Source: Trogon surrucura (lineage: Eukaryota > Chordata > Aves > Trogoniformes > Trogonidae). From it: DNA of 64,000 bases. Of the stretch, positions 1-12,333 are shown piece by piece. The notes under the pieces were generated by a model. It was given only the letters and a program-made list of their open reading frames with translations. It was not told the DNA's origin and made no database searches. Location of the stretch: assembly GCA_020746105.1 (NCBI GenBank), contig CM036619.1, positions 59,445,135 through 59,509,134 on the forward strand, written 5' to 3'. Each line of letters starts with the position of its first letter. Position 1 is the stretch's first letter. A program made the translations under genes and the position numbers.

Positions 1-162
1 ACTCGGGGTGATGTACAAATGATGGAGGCGGTATCTGTACCACAGATCAAGTGCATATATGCCAATGCCCATAGCATGGGCAATAAACAGGAGGAATTAG
101 AAGCTATTGTGCACCAGGGAAATCATGATATAATTGGCATCACAGAAATATAGTGTGATTGT

Positions 163-597
163 TTGCATAGTTGGAGTCCTGCAATGGATGGCTACAGGCT
201 CTTTAGAAGGGATAGGCAGGGAAAGAGAGGTGGTAGAATAACCTTATATATTACAGAGTGCTTTGATTGCCTAGAAATAAATGTTAAACATACCAAGGTG
301 GAATGTTCATGGGTAAGGATAAAGGGCAAAACCAAAGAGGCTGATACCCTAGTGGGAGTATTCTGCAGACCACCTAACTGGGATAAAGACAGTGACAAGA
401 CATTCTTTCAACAACTTAGCGATGTCTCGCGTTCACTAGCCCTTGTTCTCATGGAGGACTCCAACTTACCAGATGTCTGCTGGAAGTACAACACATCAGA
501 AAGAGGGCAGCCCAAGAAGTTTCTGGAATGTATGGATGACAACTTCCTGTTGCAACTGGTCAGTGAGCCTACTAGGGGCAGTGTCAATCTGCCATAG
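163..597 (+). pseudogene. CR1 ORF2 endonuclease fragment
   Basis: This 144-residue open stretch is the N-terminal exonuclease-endonuclease-phosphatase type domain of CR1 ORF2, which nicks target DNA during retrotransposition. Visible blocks are MDGYRLFRRDR, GRITLYI, WVRIKGK, GVFCRPP and the ECMDDNF segment. The frame is already broken upstream by a stop near 151, and the final residues belong to the deletion junction, so the start at 163 is only the first Met in the open stretch and is not a real start. No function is expected. Confidence 0.85.
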
Positions 598-657
598 GGT
601 AGAAAGACACTGCAGAGGAACCTGGACAGGCTGGATCGATGGGCCGAGGCCAACAGT

Positions 658-1352
658 ATGAAGTTCAACAAGACCAAGAGCAGGGTCCTACACTTTGGTC
701 ACAATAACCCCCTGCAGCACTATGGACTGAGGGAGGAGTGGCTGGAGAGTGGCCTGGAAGAGAGGAATCTGGGAGTACTGGTTGACACCCAGTTGAACAT
801 GAGCCAGCAGTGTGCCCAGGTGTCCCGGAAGGCCAATGGCATCCTGGCTTGTATCAGGAACAGTGTGGTCAGCAGGAGCAGGGATGTAATTCTGCCCCTG
901 TACTCAGCACTGGGGAGGCCTCACCTCAAGTCCTGTGTGCAGTTCCGGGCCCCTCACTGCAAGAGAGACACTGAGGTGCTGTAGCGTGTCCAGAGGAGAG
1001 CAACAAGGCTGGTGAAGGGACTAGAGGGAAAGTCCTGTGAGGAGAGGCTGAGGGAGCTGGGGGTGTTTAGCCTGGAGGAGACTCAGGGGGGGACCTGATC
1101 ACTCTCTACAACTACCTGAAGGGAGGTTGTAGTCAGGTGGGGGTCAGGCTCTTCTTCCAGGAAACTAGTGACAGGATGAGAGGACACAGCCTGAAACTGC
1201 GTCAGGGGAGGTTTAGGTTGGATCTCAGGAAGCACTTCCTCATGGAGAGGGTGATCAGGCATTGGGATGCACTGCCCAGGGAAGTGGTGGAATCACTGTC
1301 TTGGAGGCATTTAAGGAAAAGACTGGAAGTGGTCCTTAGTGCCATGGTCTAG
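658..1352 (+). pseudogene. CR1 ORF2 C-terminal RT/connection fragment
   Basis: This is the C-terminal third of CR1 ORF2 after the catalytic FADD block. It begins at MKFNK and carries [51 protein letters not shown] and, after a TAG at 982-984 (GAG in the sister copy at 59 kb), [16 protein letters not shown] short deletion near 1080 shifts the frame into the segment at 1137-1352, which ends in the family's C-terminus. It is a dead fragment. Confidence 0.85.
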
Positions 1353-1432
1353 CTGATGTGGTGATGTTGGGTCACAGGCTGGGCTTGATGGTCTCAGAGG
1401 TCTTTTCCAGCCTCAACAATTCTGTGATTTTT

Positions 1433-4360
1433 TGAAGGTTAATTAAATAAGGTGCAGGAAACAATTCCTTTCTCTAAGCATCTTTTTACTTTAAAATTCA
1501 ACATACTGATTTGTTATTGATATCTGTGGTTCCTGGAACAGAAAGAAAGCAGACATATTAACTACATTTTTAACTGGAGTAGATCTTGGGAAGCAGGCAC
1601 AGAGTGAGCTGTTGTAGGCTGTCTGAAGCTTCTAGGTTGTGTTACTAAAACTACAGTTTAACATTTACCTTGACATTAAAGCTTTGTTCCTGAGACATTA
1701 CTGTGGTTTGAATGCCACCATCTGACCCGGCCAACTCACCTTGGCATTTGTCACAAGGATGTAGCAGATGTTCAAACCCTCTTTTAATGATTGTGAACAA
1801 ACCTTGTAGTACTGCCACTGATGTTTGTAACAAGACATGATGCCATTCACTCCTAACTTTAATAACACTGCCTGCAAAATCTGTTGCTGCTACTCCAAAC
1901 ATTCTTACAACTGTCTTTGTGAAATCATCTCACATGCCAGAGGCTGTGTGACTGCTTTCAGATTATATGATAATTAGCATTGTTTGACAGGACAGGTCTT
2001 TGCTGTTAAGATCTTTGAAGATGGAATTGATTTTATCTGGGGAATATCCCATGACCAACAAAGATCCTCTCATGAGAGCAGTTTCTCCCAGGCAATTTTC
2101 CTTACTACTAACTTCTTTTAAAGAAGTCAAGAAGTTATCTACTGTTTGTGAAATGTCTCAATAGCTTTTTCAATCACAACATTTAAATGACAGAGGAAAA
2201 TACAAATAAATCAAACAGTAACGTAATCATAGGGGCCAAGAATGTTATTCATACTATGAACACAAACATCTTTGACACAGTAGGTAAATTCCTAGTGGAG
2301 ATTACATGATGTATGTCACCAATGATAATGTCCATAATATTTCCTTTATTCTTCAAATTTTATGAATTCCGGCGACATTGATGTGTGAACTAGGATGGAT
2401 AATGTGATGGTGCTGTTCTTTATCAGTATTTAGAAGTCATCTAGCATTCTTTGTATGTTGGTGAAAATTTAACAGTAATGAATTATTACAATATTCAATT
2501 TCTTTTTAAAATTTGGAAATGTATTTGCCTTCCACAGCAGGGAATTTTTCAAGAAAATCCTTATTGTATATGTATATACTTTTTAACTATCTATATGCTA
2601 TTCAGAAGGATATTTTTCCTTAAAGATAAATTTCCATAAATGATGGACATATTCTTGTTAGGAAGACAATACAAATGCATATTAGGCACCACCACTGTAA
2701 CAATGCATGTTACTCTTTATGTTGTCACCTTAATTCCACATCTCCATTCCCATATCCAAGAATGTCTACATCACTTTGCTGACTTTGATTTTTTTTGTAT
2801 AATGTAATTTCTGGTGTTCTTAAGAGGAATCTGTGTAAGGAGAGAATATTTGTAATGGAGACAGCTAAATTAACACTAAGTTAAATTTATGCATAATTGC
2901 CTGCAACTTAGCAGCTTTGGATCTGAGCTGATTTCTCTGAAAAAAAGGAGATACTGTCTCAGTGTTGGGGAGGCTGGTATTTGTTTGGTTGTTTGTTTTT
3001 CTTTCTTTTTGTTACTATTTGCTCCTGTTCTATTGTGCAGTAGAACTGGGAAAAAGAAATAGGAAAGGGAAAGGAGAGGAATATGTGCTGACTACTTCAG
3101 CTACCTGACTGGCAAGCCATCTGGACATGAGGCATCTTAGATATCTTGGTCTCACAGTTGGCTGCAACCCCTCCTTGAGTCAGAGGGAGGTATGGAAATG
3201 CTATGACAGTCAAGAGATGTGGCCAAGGCCAGAATTAGGCGTGTTTCAAGAGAACTGCTTGCAAAAAGCAGTCGAAGCTCAATCTATGTGCATAAAACAG
3301 GACAATTGGACAATTTGGCCTTTATGACTTTTATCCACAAAATCAGTGTATGGTGACTAATACCTTATAATACAAGGTTAGCTACTTCATATGTTAAACT
3401 AAGTAGTTTTCTATATAGTTTGTGACTGGATTAAACCCAGTGTGTCTGGATTTGCCATTTATATTAGGAAATATGACGCACGGAGATCAGAAAGAGATTA
3501 AACATTACAGAACAATCTTATACCTAACGCCTGATCAGTATAAGAGGTGTAACATGGCTGGTGGCAAGTGTGCAGGTGGGCCACTAAAAGCTGGATGGCT
3601 GTTTCCATTAGACTGGTGGCTATTTAAGTCCTACATTATATATTAAGAGATCTCACCTTTAAAAGCCTTTTTATTTTTTCTGAATAATGACAAGGTGATC
3701 TATGCGGTTGACTCACTCACAGTGTTCTCAAAGATCCATCTGGAAAACTATGCAAAATAGAGACCTTTACGGGTTTTTTTTTTCCACTAAAATAAACTCC
3801 TTCTGATGTTTTTTTTTCCATGGAAGTCTTTCAGCAAAAATGAATGGTACCTGCTTATCCACTTGTATGAAAGGCCTTCTTTAAAATGAGGATCATATGA
3901 ATCATATACAGAATCAAAGAATGATAAATACTGAAGTACTGCTAATACTAAGATTCAGTATTTCTTCAACGATTTGAACATGAATGAGGAAATTGGATAG
4001 CCATCTCTAATAATACTGTTTTTCTGCGAAATATTCAAACAATATGTAGGATATTGTCAAATTATCCAATTGTTACTAAGGTCTGGTAACTCTTGACATG
4101 AAATAGATACTTAGGTTTCTGAAGTGACTTGCAGTACCAGCATGTCTGGCCTTAATTGTGAATGACCTAAAAATACAGTTCAGTGATTTCTTAATATTGA
4201 GCACCAATTCTGCAAATAAAACCATGAATATTTCTTATACAAGTTCTCTATAGGCTTTCTTAACTACAATTTTATTTCTATAGAAATTTTGTGCTGACAT
4301 TTCAATCTGTCTTGAAACAGTTATGTGATTTCAATTGAAATTCTTTCAAGTTTTTCTATT
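1433..4360. other. Unique AT-rich sequence, no gene seen
   Basis: About 2.9 kb with no repeat that I recognise and no ORF with family resemblance. The open stretches at 1651-1902, 2451-2639, 3127-3327 and 3422-3646 are short, AT-driven and lack recognisable domains. Short T runs occur near 2788 and 3774. Confidence 0.6.
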
Positions 4361-5454
4361 TGTAGTGGTTTGATCCTGGTCAGCGGCCAGGTGCCCACAC
4401 AGTCACTCTATCACTTCCCCTTCTCCACTAGACAGGGGGAGGTATATTGAAGGGCCCATCACTTTAGATAAGGACAGGGAGATCACCCACATCTGCTGTC
4501 CTGGGAAAAACAGACTCGATTTTGGGGAAATTAGTTAGATTTATTAAAGAAAAATCAGAGGAGAGTAGTGAGAGATAAAAACAGATGTTAAAAAAAAAAT
4601 AACACCTTCCCCCATCCCTCCCTTCCTCCCAGGCAAAACATCAATCCTGGTTTATTCACCTTCTCCCCTCGAGCGACACAAGGATACAGGGAATGGGGGT
4701 TACGGTCAGTTCATCCAATGTCGTTTCCACTCCTCACTCTTTCTCTGGGCCATTGTGGGGTCTCTCTCATGGGAGACAATCTTCACACACCTTTCTCCAA
4801 TGTGAGTCCTCTCACAAGGGGCAATCCACCCCAATGTGAGTCTGAGGTGCAGTCCTTCAGGGGGAAACTGCTCCAGTGAGACTCCCTGCAGTGTCACCAA
4901 AGTCCTGCCAGCCAACCTGCTCCAGCGTGGGCTTCTCTCTCTCCATGGCTGCAGCCTCTGGCAGCAACCTTCTCCAGCACGGGCTTCCCATGGGGTCACA
5001 GCCCCCTTCAGGCATCCATCCACTCTGGCATGAAGTCCTCCATGGGCTACAGGTGGACATCTGCATCCTGTCACCTCCATGGGCTTCAGGGGACAACCTG
5101 CTTCCCCATGGTTGTTACCACAACCCAAGGCAATCTCTGCTCTCACACCTGAAGCACATCCTCCCCTGCTCCGTCTTCACTGACCTTGGTGTCTTCACAT
5201 ATTGTCACTCCTCTGTCTCTCTGCCAGTTGTTGTGTGGAGCAGTTCATTTTTCCCCATTTCTTAAATATGTTTTCACAGAGGTGTTCCTATTCTATCACT
5301 ACTAGTAGGCTCAGCCTTGGCCAATGGTAGGTCTGTCTTTGGAGACGGCTGGCATTGGCTCTATCAGACTTAGGGGAAGCTTCTAGCAGCTTCTTGCAGA
5401 AGCCACCCCTACAGCCCCCCTGCCACTGAAGTCCAGCCAGGCAAGTCAAATACA
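4361..5454 (-). mobile_element. Solo LTR, avian ERV family 1 (copy 1)
   Basis: This 1.09-kb segment ends in TG...CA on both strands (TGTAGTGG at 4361, AATACA at 5454). Sense is assigned to the minus strand because that orientation gives a TATTTAAG-like element (5261-5270 on plus), then an AATAAA (TTTATT at 4540-4545 on plus), then a short U5. The flanks ctatt (4356-4360) and ttatt (5455-5459) are a candidate 5-bp target-site duplication with one mismatch, which would suit an ERVL-type integrase. The middle (about 4790-5130) holds degenerate GC-rich repeats built on a CTCCAG-GTGGG theme. No gag, pol or env accompanies it. The same LTR occurs in four pieces between 39036 and 48194. The ERVL assignment is inference. 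Confidence 0.8.
4540..4545 (-). promoter_or_regulatory. Candidate LTR polyadenylation signal
   Basis: TTTATT on plus reads AATAAA in the proposed LTR sense. The equivalent AATAAA is present in copy 2 at 48002-48007 at the same relative place, about 180-190 bp from the LTR 3' end, which supports both the signal and the orientation. Confidence 0.5.
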
Positions 5455-8400
5455 TTATTTTTTAGTATAGTTCAGTACTCTGAAAGTAGTATGATTATAC
5501 CAGCAAGAAAATCAGAACACATCTATCCCACGTGAAAAAAAAAAAAAAAAAATCTTGAGTCTCCATACTTAACTTTTCACTTTCAGGCTCATGTCTCCGG
5601 TTAATATCCAAAACACTGATTTAAAAAAAAAATAAATTTAAACCATAGTACAAAATGGTTTTGGATAAAATCATTAAATGGGATATGTTCTGAAACTATA
5701 TAACTCACATTCTCTTAAAACAGAATTTAATATATTTTTAGATTTCTGGAAATGATATTTTGAATTTACATTTCTGCAAGTAGTCATTCATTATGTTATG
5801 CTTTTCTTTGAAAAGTCACTTTGAAATTAGTTTGGCTAGTTAACTTATAAGGCACTTATATTTATTAGTGTAGAGAGAGAATTTGATGGAAAAAAATAGT
5901 ACTATGTTTACACAGTTGTCCAGTCCTTCTATGTAAAGGTGGTTCTGCTATAGTTAAAATAATTATATCTATAGTTATGCAGCCTAAAGCTTTCCTCAGT
6001 AATACTCTTACAGTCACTTACAAATTTGTCAGATTTATTAATAAAATTGTCATTTTCCACAATGAGCATTTGTTGGTATTTTTAAAATGCAGTCATTTAA
6101 TGCAATAATTTATGTCTTTTTATGCACGGGAACAAAAGCATACAAAATAATTTGCAATCATTTAATGTGCTTCACTTCACTTTTTAGCATCCTTTTGTAT
6201 ACTTTTTTGTACTATTTGTCATTGTCTTTTCCTGATGAGAAAGCATATGAAGTACAGTAGCTTTTATGTTTTTCAATTATTTCTATTACCAATCTTTCAT
6301 ATATATTCATCCAAATATTTAATGATAATGGTATATACATGATAATGTGGCACCCACATCTAGGTCTTTACAAATAAAACATTCAGATCTGGAAAGAGAT
6401 TCGGAATAACAATAATTTTTGGTTCTTGTAGCCCAAATGTAAACAAGTCTCCTTAAGGTCTCTCAAAATATTATCATTGAAATATTTTATCACTTTTTAA
6501 AATAAGTATTTATATCTCCTGTATTCCACAATACTGCCTTGATTCTTGGGTTATATGTTTGGACAGAACTCTGAACTAGCAGGCACATGGTTCCTACTCT
6601 TGAAATTGAATGATTTATTTTAGTCCCAAATGTGACAGGTTACTTGTTTAGCGTGTCAAGACTTTAGTCTTCCTTTTACTTGCAGTAGGATTGATTATAC
6701 CTAGGTACAATAAGTAAAAGCCAAACAAGTAATAAACATTAATCCATTAGTCTAGTCAAGCCTATTAGCATCCTTAATACTTGCTTCAAAACTAGTCTTT
6801 TTCAGTCAGTTATGTTTGGCTACAAGCAAATGTCTTTTCTACATTTTACAGTAACTTTATGATTGGAAAACTTTCTGATATTTCTTTCTGGAGTTCAGTG
6901 CTCTCTCATACCTCTGATTTCTGTCTCAGTTTTGAAACTAAGGTGTACTGCAGACCTGCCTGAATTTCATGCTACATTCTACATTTTCTGAAGTGTCCTA
7001 AGGCAGATGATAGACAAAATTTCTTTTTTTTTTTTTTTTTTTTTTTCCCCATGACACTGTGCTAATTGTGGCTACTCAGCTGTTTTATTTTCCCCATCAA
7101 CAAACCAGCTCAGGATCTTTGTGGTTCAGTTATGCCTGCCAAACCCAGCACCAGGCTGGAGAAGGTGCAGTCACAGAATCCCAAGAAGAGTAGGAGAAGA
7201 AACAAACTCTTAGGATATAGTCTTTCCAGAGCTCTTGGATAGAAAAATTGAAGGCAAAGGAGAATTTATCCTAAAAAAATTGTAATGTGACAGAAATAAT
7301 AATTTCTACAAAAAGGTGTACAATCTCAGCTCAGTCACTTTCAGCAATGCTGTAAATTGCCAACAAACCAGTAGAACATATTGTTCGTTTGGCTAAGGAT
7401 ACATCAAAGTGGATGTTGGGTGGCAAAAAAGACAAATTAAATGAACATTCATATTCAGGATTTTACCTAAAGGTTTGGGACATTATTTAATGCTATCTTT
7501 GTTACAGTAATATTTAAGAGGTCTGTGCAAGACCGGTATATCTTCTGTAATCATGAATGTGACTAGACTAATACAGCATTGCTAGGTGAAAGTCCTTGAG
7601 ATTTACACTTGAGTTCTTAATTTTTCCTTTCTTTTGGCAGCTTCAAGGTTTTCTCAGCTATTTCAATATTGAAAAATGCTCTGTCAAGATGCAGTAAATG
7701 TCATTTTGATATTAGCACTGGAAGATCAATCATGACAGAAATGAGCATGCTCTATGAACAGCATTAAGAACAAGTAGGTCCAATTCATTTAATTAGTTAC
7801 TATTTCCCTAAAGCTTTAAATCTGTAAAATGTTCTATAAGCAGTGCAATATTTTATTATCACTTTACCCAAGGTCCTAGGTAGGCGTAATGAGGGAAGTT
7901 TGGATTTTCTCACAGGAAATTGAACCAAAAAAAAACGCTGTCAACCAGGAATCCGGAGAACCGAGCAGCTAAAGGGATTAGAAAACCCCTAAGTCTGACA
8001 ACTTTTACTGTGGAATTATAGATTTATTTTTTAATAGACTTTGGCTCTAAATTCATTAAAAATGTTAATACAGGAAACAATTAAAAGCCAGCAGAAGGAA
8101 CTGAGCAAACAAAGACATTAATCAAGGGTTCTACAAAATGAAAAATCTCTTTAGAAATTATATGAAATATCATGTGGTAGCAGAGTGAAATCCCAAATTG
8201 TTCTCAAATGTACTGCAGAATAACAGAAGTCCAGATGGAAAAAGGCTTGAAGTAGTTTATTCATTAGGGCTAGCAAATCATGCATTCTTTTGAGATACAC
8301 TAAATTATGTTGGATCACGGTATACATTACATTGTAAACTGACTCTCTGAGAATATACACGCTAATCACCACTACAAGCTTGGCTACATAAATACCGAAA

Positions 8401-10208
8401 AACTCAAACCTAGCATTCATTTCCTCCTTTGAAAATATGTAAGTGATATGTTGTAAAAAATAACCCATCTTCTTTCCTTTCCCCTTCTGATGAAGCTGGT
8501 TTTAATGAATAATTCACAATATTTTCCGCAGAGATGAAGAGTGAGGATCATTCATTGGATTGTAACTGCGTACATTTCCTTTCTGTAATCAGCTTGGGAC
8601 ATTGAAGCAGAACGATGAGGTTGACTTAGGATCCCCTTTTGTATCACAGATATTAAGCAAATCACTTCTACTCAATATCTCAGTTTGTATTCTGTGACTT
8701 GGGAAAAAGAAATGTGTTCTGAATTTTCAGTCTGGCTTTAGTAAACAACGGCCTTAATGCCATTTTATAGAATCAGTGGGACTCAATCATTGAATCATTT
8801 TAGCCAAATTTCACTGAAGAATATGCAATGCATTGTGAACTTTGCTTTTTTACTTCAGTGTTTCTATTACTAAAAAAATAAATTATACAATGTTCTTACA
8901 CTTCCCTTTTTTTTTTTTTTGCTCTCCCCTCCTTCATGATATGGCAATTTTTAGTAACATTTTTGATTTTCTCTTTTTATGATGTTGCTCAATTGCTTCT
9001 CCCTAGTTTTAAGGAGTTCCCAAATGATACTTCTGAAGTAATCCTCTATCTAAGAAGGAAATAAGGACTGTATTTTTCAATATTAGTCATATTTTATTAC
9101 TACTTTTTTTTCTTAAAATAGTACACCTTCCAGAAACAAATCAAAACTATCTTTATTGCTTTCAACTCTCCCAGCAGATATGTATTGTGAACATCAAAGA
9201 AAAGATCATGAGTAAGCCACAGCTACATGATTAATGCCATCACAGGAGTCTAACAAAAAATAAAAAAGTACCTAATTTGTCATTTCAGCTTATTTTCAGG
9301 AATGTTGACTTAATTTGAATGTAACCTCAATAATTTGACAGGAGATTAAGCCCCGAGATTCTGGTGTTATATCTGAAAATGGGAACGACCCTGCTCATTC
9401 CTTATGCATTTTGAAAAATGAAGCCTTGGTCTATTTCTCTGCCAACACAGATTTGTATTTTATTGTGCACGTATTAGTCGTTCGATTTGCTGGTTTTTTT
9501 ATGTTACATTACTGCTTTCCCTAGCAACCCTCACCAAGGTTAAAGCATTTTATTTCAGAAAGTCACTTGCAAGACTCAACTAAATTCTTTCCACTTTTAA
9601 TTTAAGCTTATTTTATTACAATTTTAAAGTTTCAAAACACGGTACTGTATTTTTCAAGAATACATTATGTCATTTTATGGAGATTAAGTGGATGAATCAC
9701 CTGAAGAGTTACTGAGCACGTCCAGGAGAAGAAGGCTCAATAGCCTATACAAATATCCAAGAGAAAGTGATAGCCCCTAGAATTATGACAGTGAGTAACA
9801 TGGATCCTCTGGTTTATGCAGAGGAACTGCAGTATTGAAATGAGCTGCACAAACCTTTATACTTCTGCTCTCTCCTCTTTAGTTGCTTTCAATTTGCTCT
9901 ATTTAAGAAATAAAAGTCAGGAAAATTTAGCATCTTGTTTTCATTAACATATATTTTCTTAATTTCAAAAGTTTTCCAGTCTTTTAGGACAGTTGACTAT
10001 AAAAGGAAAAGTTAAAGTAACTTGCAGTGCAGTGTTATTTTAGGCAGCAAGGTAATGGAAAAGGCTCCTTTTATATGTGGGACAAAATGAGAGCTCCAAA
10101 TACAAGGAACAGAAAAGAGACAAGGAAATGCTGTAGGAGGCTGATTAGTAAAATAAATATATAACTAAATACATTTAAATAAAAATAACAGCCTTGGATC
10201 TATGATTA
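5455..10208. other. Unique AT-rich sequence, no gene seen
   Basis: About 4.75 kb without a recognisable repeat or coding exon. It contains an 18-base A run at 5535-5552 and a 23-base T run at 7024-7046. The longest ORF, 8151-8468 on minus (105 codons), is low-complexity hydrophobic sequence with no family I recognise. Confidence 0.6.
7024..7046. repeat. Poly-T tract
   Basis: Twenty-three uninterrupted T residues followed by CCCC. No transposon end is visible beside it, so it is called simple sequence. Confidence 0.9.
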
Positions 10209-10424
10209 ATCATAGAATCATAGAATGTTAGAGGTTGGAAGGGACCTCTAGAGATCATGTAGTCCAACAGCCCTGCAGAGCAGGATCCCCTAGGGCAGGT
10301 CACACAGGAATGCATCCAGAAGGGTTTTGAAAGTCTCCAGAGGAGACTACACAATCTCTCTGGGCAACTTGCTCCAGTGCTCCATCACCCTCACAGTAAA
10401 GCTCCATCACTCTCACAGTAAAGT
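10209..10424 (-). mobile_element. CR1 3'-end fragment
   Basis: The minus-strand 3' tail reads on plus as ATCATAGAATCATAGAATG, followed by the conserved CR1 3' UTR block (GGTTGGAAGGGACCTC, then GATCATGTAGTCCAAC) and the end of ORF2. Only about 215 bp survive, a severe 5' truncation typical of LINEs. The inner edge carries a 22-bp tandem duplication (10380-10401 and 10402-10423, one mismatch). Confidence 0.9.
10380..10423. repeat. 22-bp tandem duplication inside CR1 edge
   Basis: The unit beginning CTCCATCAC and ending CAGTAAAG occurs twice in direct succession with one C/T difference, exactly at the truncated end of the CR1. It may be a by-product of insertion or a later slippage event. Confidence 0.85.
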
Positions 10425-11539
10425 AAGTGAAATTAAGTGAGAAATTACATAGAAAAGCAAAGATATAATGTATTAGAATTATCAGTGAATACATGTAATG
10501 AACAGATGGACCTGGAAAGGTCTTATACTGAGTAAAAAGTATAATGGGACAATTATTATTGGTGCTAGCTGACTATAAGGTCAGGTTTTACAAGGGCAAT
10601 GCTACAGATAAAAACTGAAAATTGTATGAATATCTGATTATTAGTCTAAATTTGAAATAAACATTGGAAAAGCAATTCTGAAAGGTCATTGCTCAGTTAC
10701 TTTATTGATTAGGATTAAGAAGACTAAATGATCAACAACACAGTATATGCTATAAAAACTCTGTTGCAACATTTATGGAGAAAGGACAGTTCAAACATAT
10801 GATTTTAAACGGTGATATTTATACCTCAGTTCAACTTAAATACAATTTGTAGTGTTATAGAATTACCTGATCTCTGTTTCCCTAAAACCAGTAAAAAGTC
10901 ATGAGGACACCAGTCATCTAAACTATTCCTTAATAATATTCATTTTGAACTCTTGAAAGACAAAGCACCAGAAATAGAATAAAAAGCCCTATGCAGCTTA
11001 CACTACAAAAGGCCTCACAGAAATCCTAATTATGAATCAGAAGAAAAATTATTGAGCAATTACTTATTAAAACAGTCAATTGCAATAAATACAAGAAGAA
11101 AACTACCTACACTTTATTAAATTATCCCAGCTATGAACAAATGCACATGTATGAGCTATAAACAGTGGTTACAGACTGCACTTTCAAAGCCAGGTCAAAG
11201 TTTAACAAAAGAGGGAAAGCTAACAGTTAATAATGCTAGGGATTTGTCTTTGAGAAGAGAGACATTAATGATAGAAAGCTGGAAAAGATGTATATGGGAA
11301 CAAGAAAAGTGAATAATGAAATATGAGACTAATGGATTTTATTACAACTGTCCAGAAGCTCTAGAGACTACATAAGGACTCTCTGATGGGATTTTTTTTT
11401 TTTTTTTGACCTGTATATCTATCATCTGTTGTGTATTGCATATTTGCTGTGGGTGAGCTTCTGTTTAGCCTAGCTGACCCCAGAGCAAAATTTATTGGTT
11501 ATCTGTTCAAATTCCTTTTTTGTAAATTGTCTAATCACT
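10425..11539. other. Unique AT-rich sequence, no gene seen
   Basis: No repeat family or exon recognised. A T run of about 16 bases lies at 11392-11407, roughly 130 bp before the RTE insertion site. Confidence 0.6.
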
Positions 11540-11548
11540 AGTTCAGCT
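11540..11548. repeat. RTE target-site duplication, left
   Basis: AGTTCAGCT immediately precedes the element and is repeated exactly at 15534-15542. Confidence 0.85.
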
Positions 11549-12333
11549 CCACGGACACCCTCTTGTTGCAGGGGAGAAGCTTGCGTGCCCTTATGAGGTT
11601 GTGAGCTATGCTGGCAGTGGCATATGCCTCCGATAGGGTCTCCCATGCCAGACAGGTCTCAACTGAAGGTCAGACTAAGTGTGTCTGCGCGTAGGATGGG
11701 CTCGCTAGCGTCTTGACAACCATCCTGGGAGAAGGACAACTCTAACTCCAAACCCGGGCAGATGGAGCTCGTTTAGCCCTGTAAGGCCATCCATCTAAGA
11801 GAAGGATACTCTAACTAAACCTACATCCTGAGGTATCAACATCCAAGCTCGGTAGGCCCTGGCAGATGAAGTTTAGAAGTAAAGGGTGGGGTCAGTTCTG
11901 TGTACACTGAGCCTCACCTAAAAAATCTATTGTGCAGGCTTGAAGGTTACACCCACATTTGTAAAGTCCTGTAGCAACAGGCGAGGGACGAAACAGCAGG
12001 TGACAAAGTGCACTGGAAGCTGCAGACCCAGGGTTGCATGAAGGCGGTTCAGGACATTGGTCGCTCGAGACTGACCCCGGAGATGACAGTCTTGTTCGGC
12101 AACATCCTGAATGACCAAGCAGCCTTTTTCAAGGAGAGCACTCCTTGCTCCACATGGAGGAGGGCCAAGAGAAGGTGGCCTAACCAAAGCTCGTCTCCAC
12201 CCTTCACCTGGTTGGCTAACCGCAGACAATGGGCATCTTCTTATGCGGTTGAACAAACACAAAGAGACAGAGGCATACGCCTGCCTCCAAAGGTGTGTTC
12301 AGATTGACACTCGCATGATGGAACATTAGAACC
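11549..12333 (+). other. RTE 5' leader region
   Basis: This GC-richer leader, unlike its AT-rich surroundings, precedes the endonuclease frame. It contains a degenerate internal repeat: a GAGAAGGA...ACTCTAACT block near 11728-11748 recurs near 11798-11818. An open stretch of 99 codons at 12008-12307 lies just before the main frame and could be a remnant of a short first ORF, but it shows no domain I recognise. The leader presumably carries the internal promoter expected for LINEs; no specific promoter box can be identified by eye. Confidence 0.6.

Larger units (their letters stand above)
1..1432 (+). mobile_element. CR1 LINE, internally deleted, 5' end outside window
   Basis: The window opens inside a CR1 at the start of ORF2: a NARSMGNK-like block (here NAHSMGNK) near 67-90 is followed by the apurinic endonuclease domain to about 597, including MDGYRLFRRDRQG and ECMDDNF. 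At about 597-607 the sequence jumps directly to the far C-terminal part of the reverse transcriptase ([11 protein letters not shown], then MKFNK at 658), so the rest of the endonuclease, the linker and the catalytic RT core are missing. The C-terminal part runs to the SAMV end near 1352, followed by a short 3' UTR that ends in a CR1-type tail at about 1432. Stops near 151 and at 982-984 and a 5-bp loss near 1080 break the frame. The 3' half is very similar to the copy at 58909-59708, so both belong to one subfamily. Confidence 0.9.

Noticed and set aside
4706..5265. ORFs of 146 and 129 codons on both strands, rich in Pro, Cys and Trp
   Set aside because: They lie inside solo LTR 1 and come from its GC-rich repeats read in several frames; no gene is indicated.
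8151..8468. 105-codon minus-strand ORF
   Set aside because: AT-rich hydrophobic composition, no recognisable domain, and no neighbouring gene or splice context.
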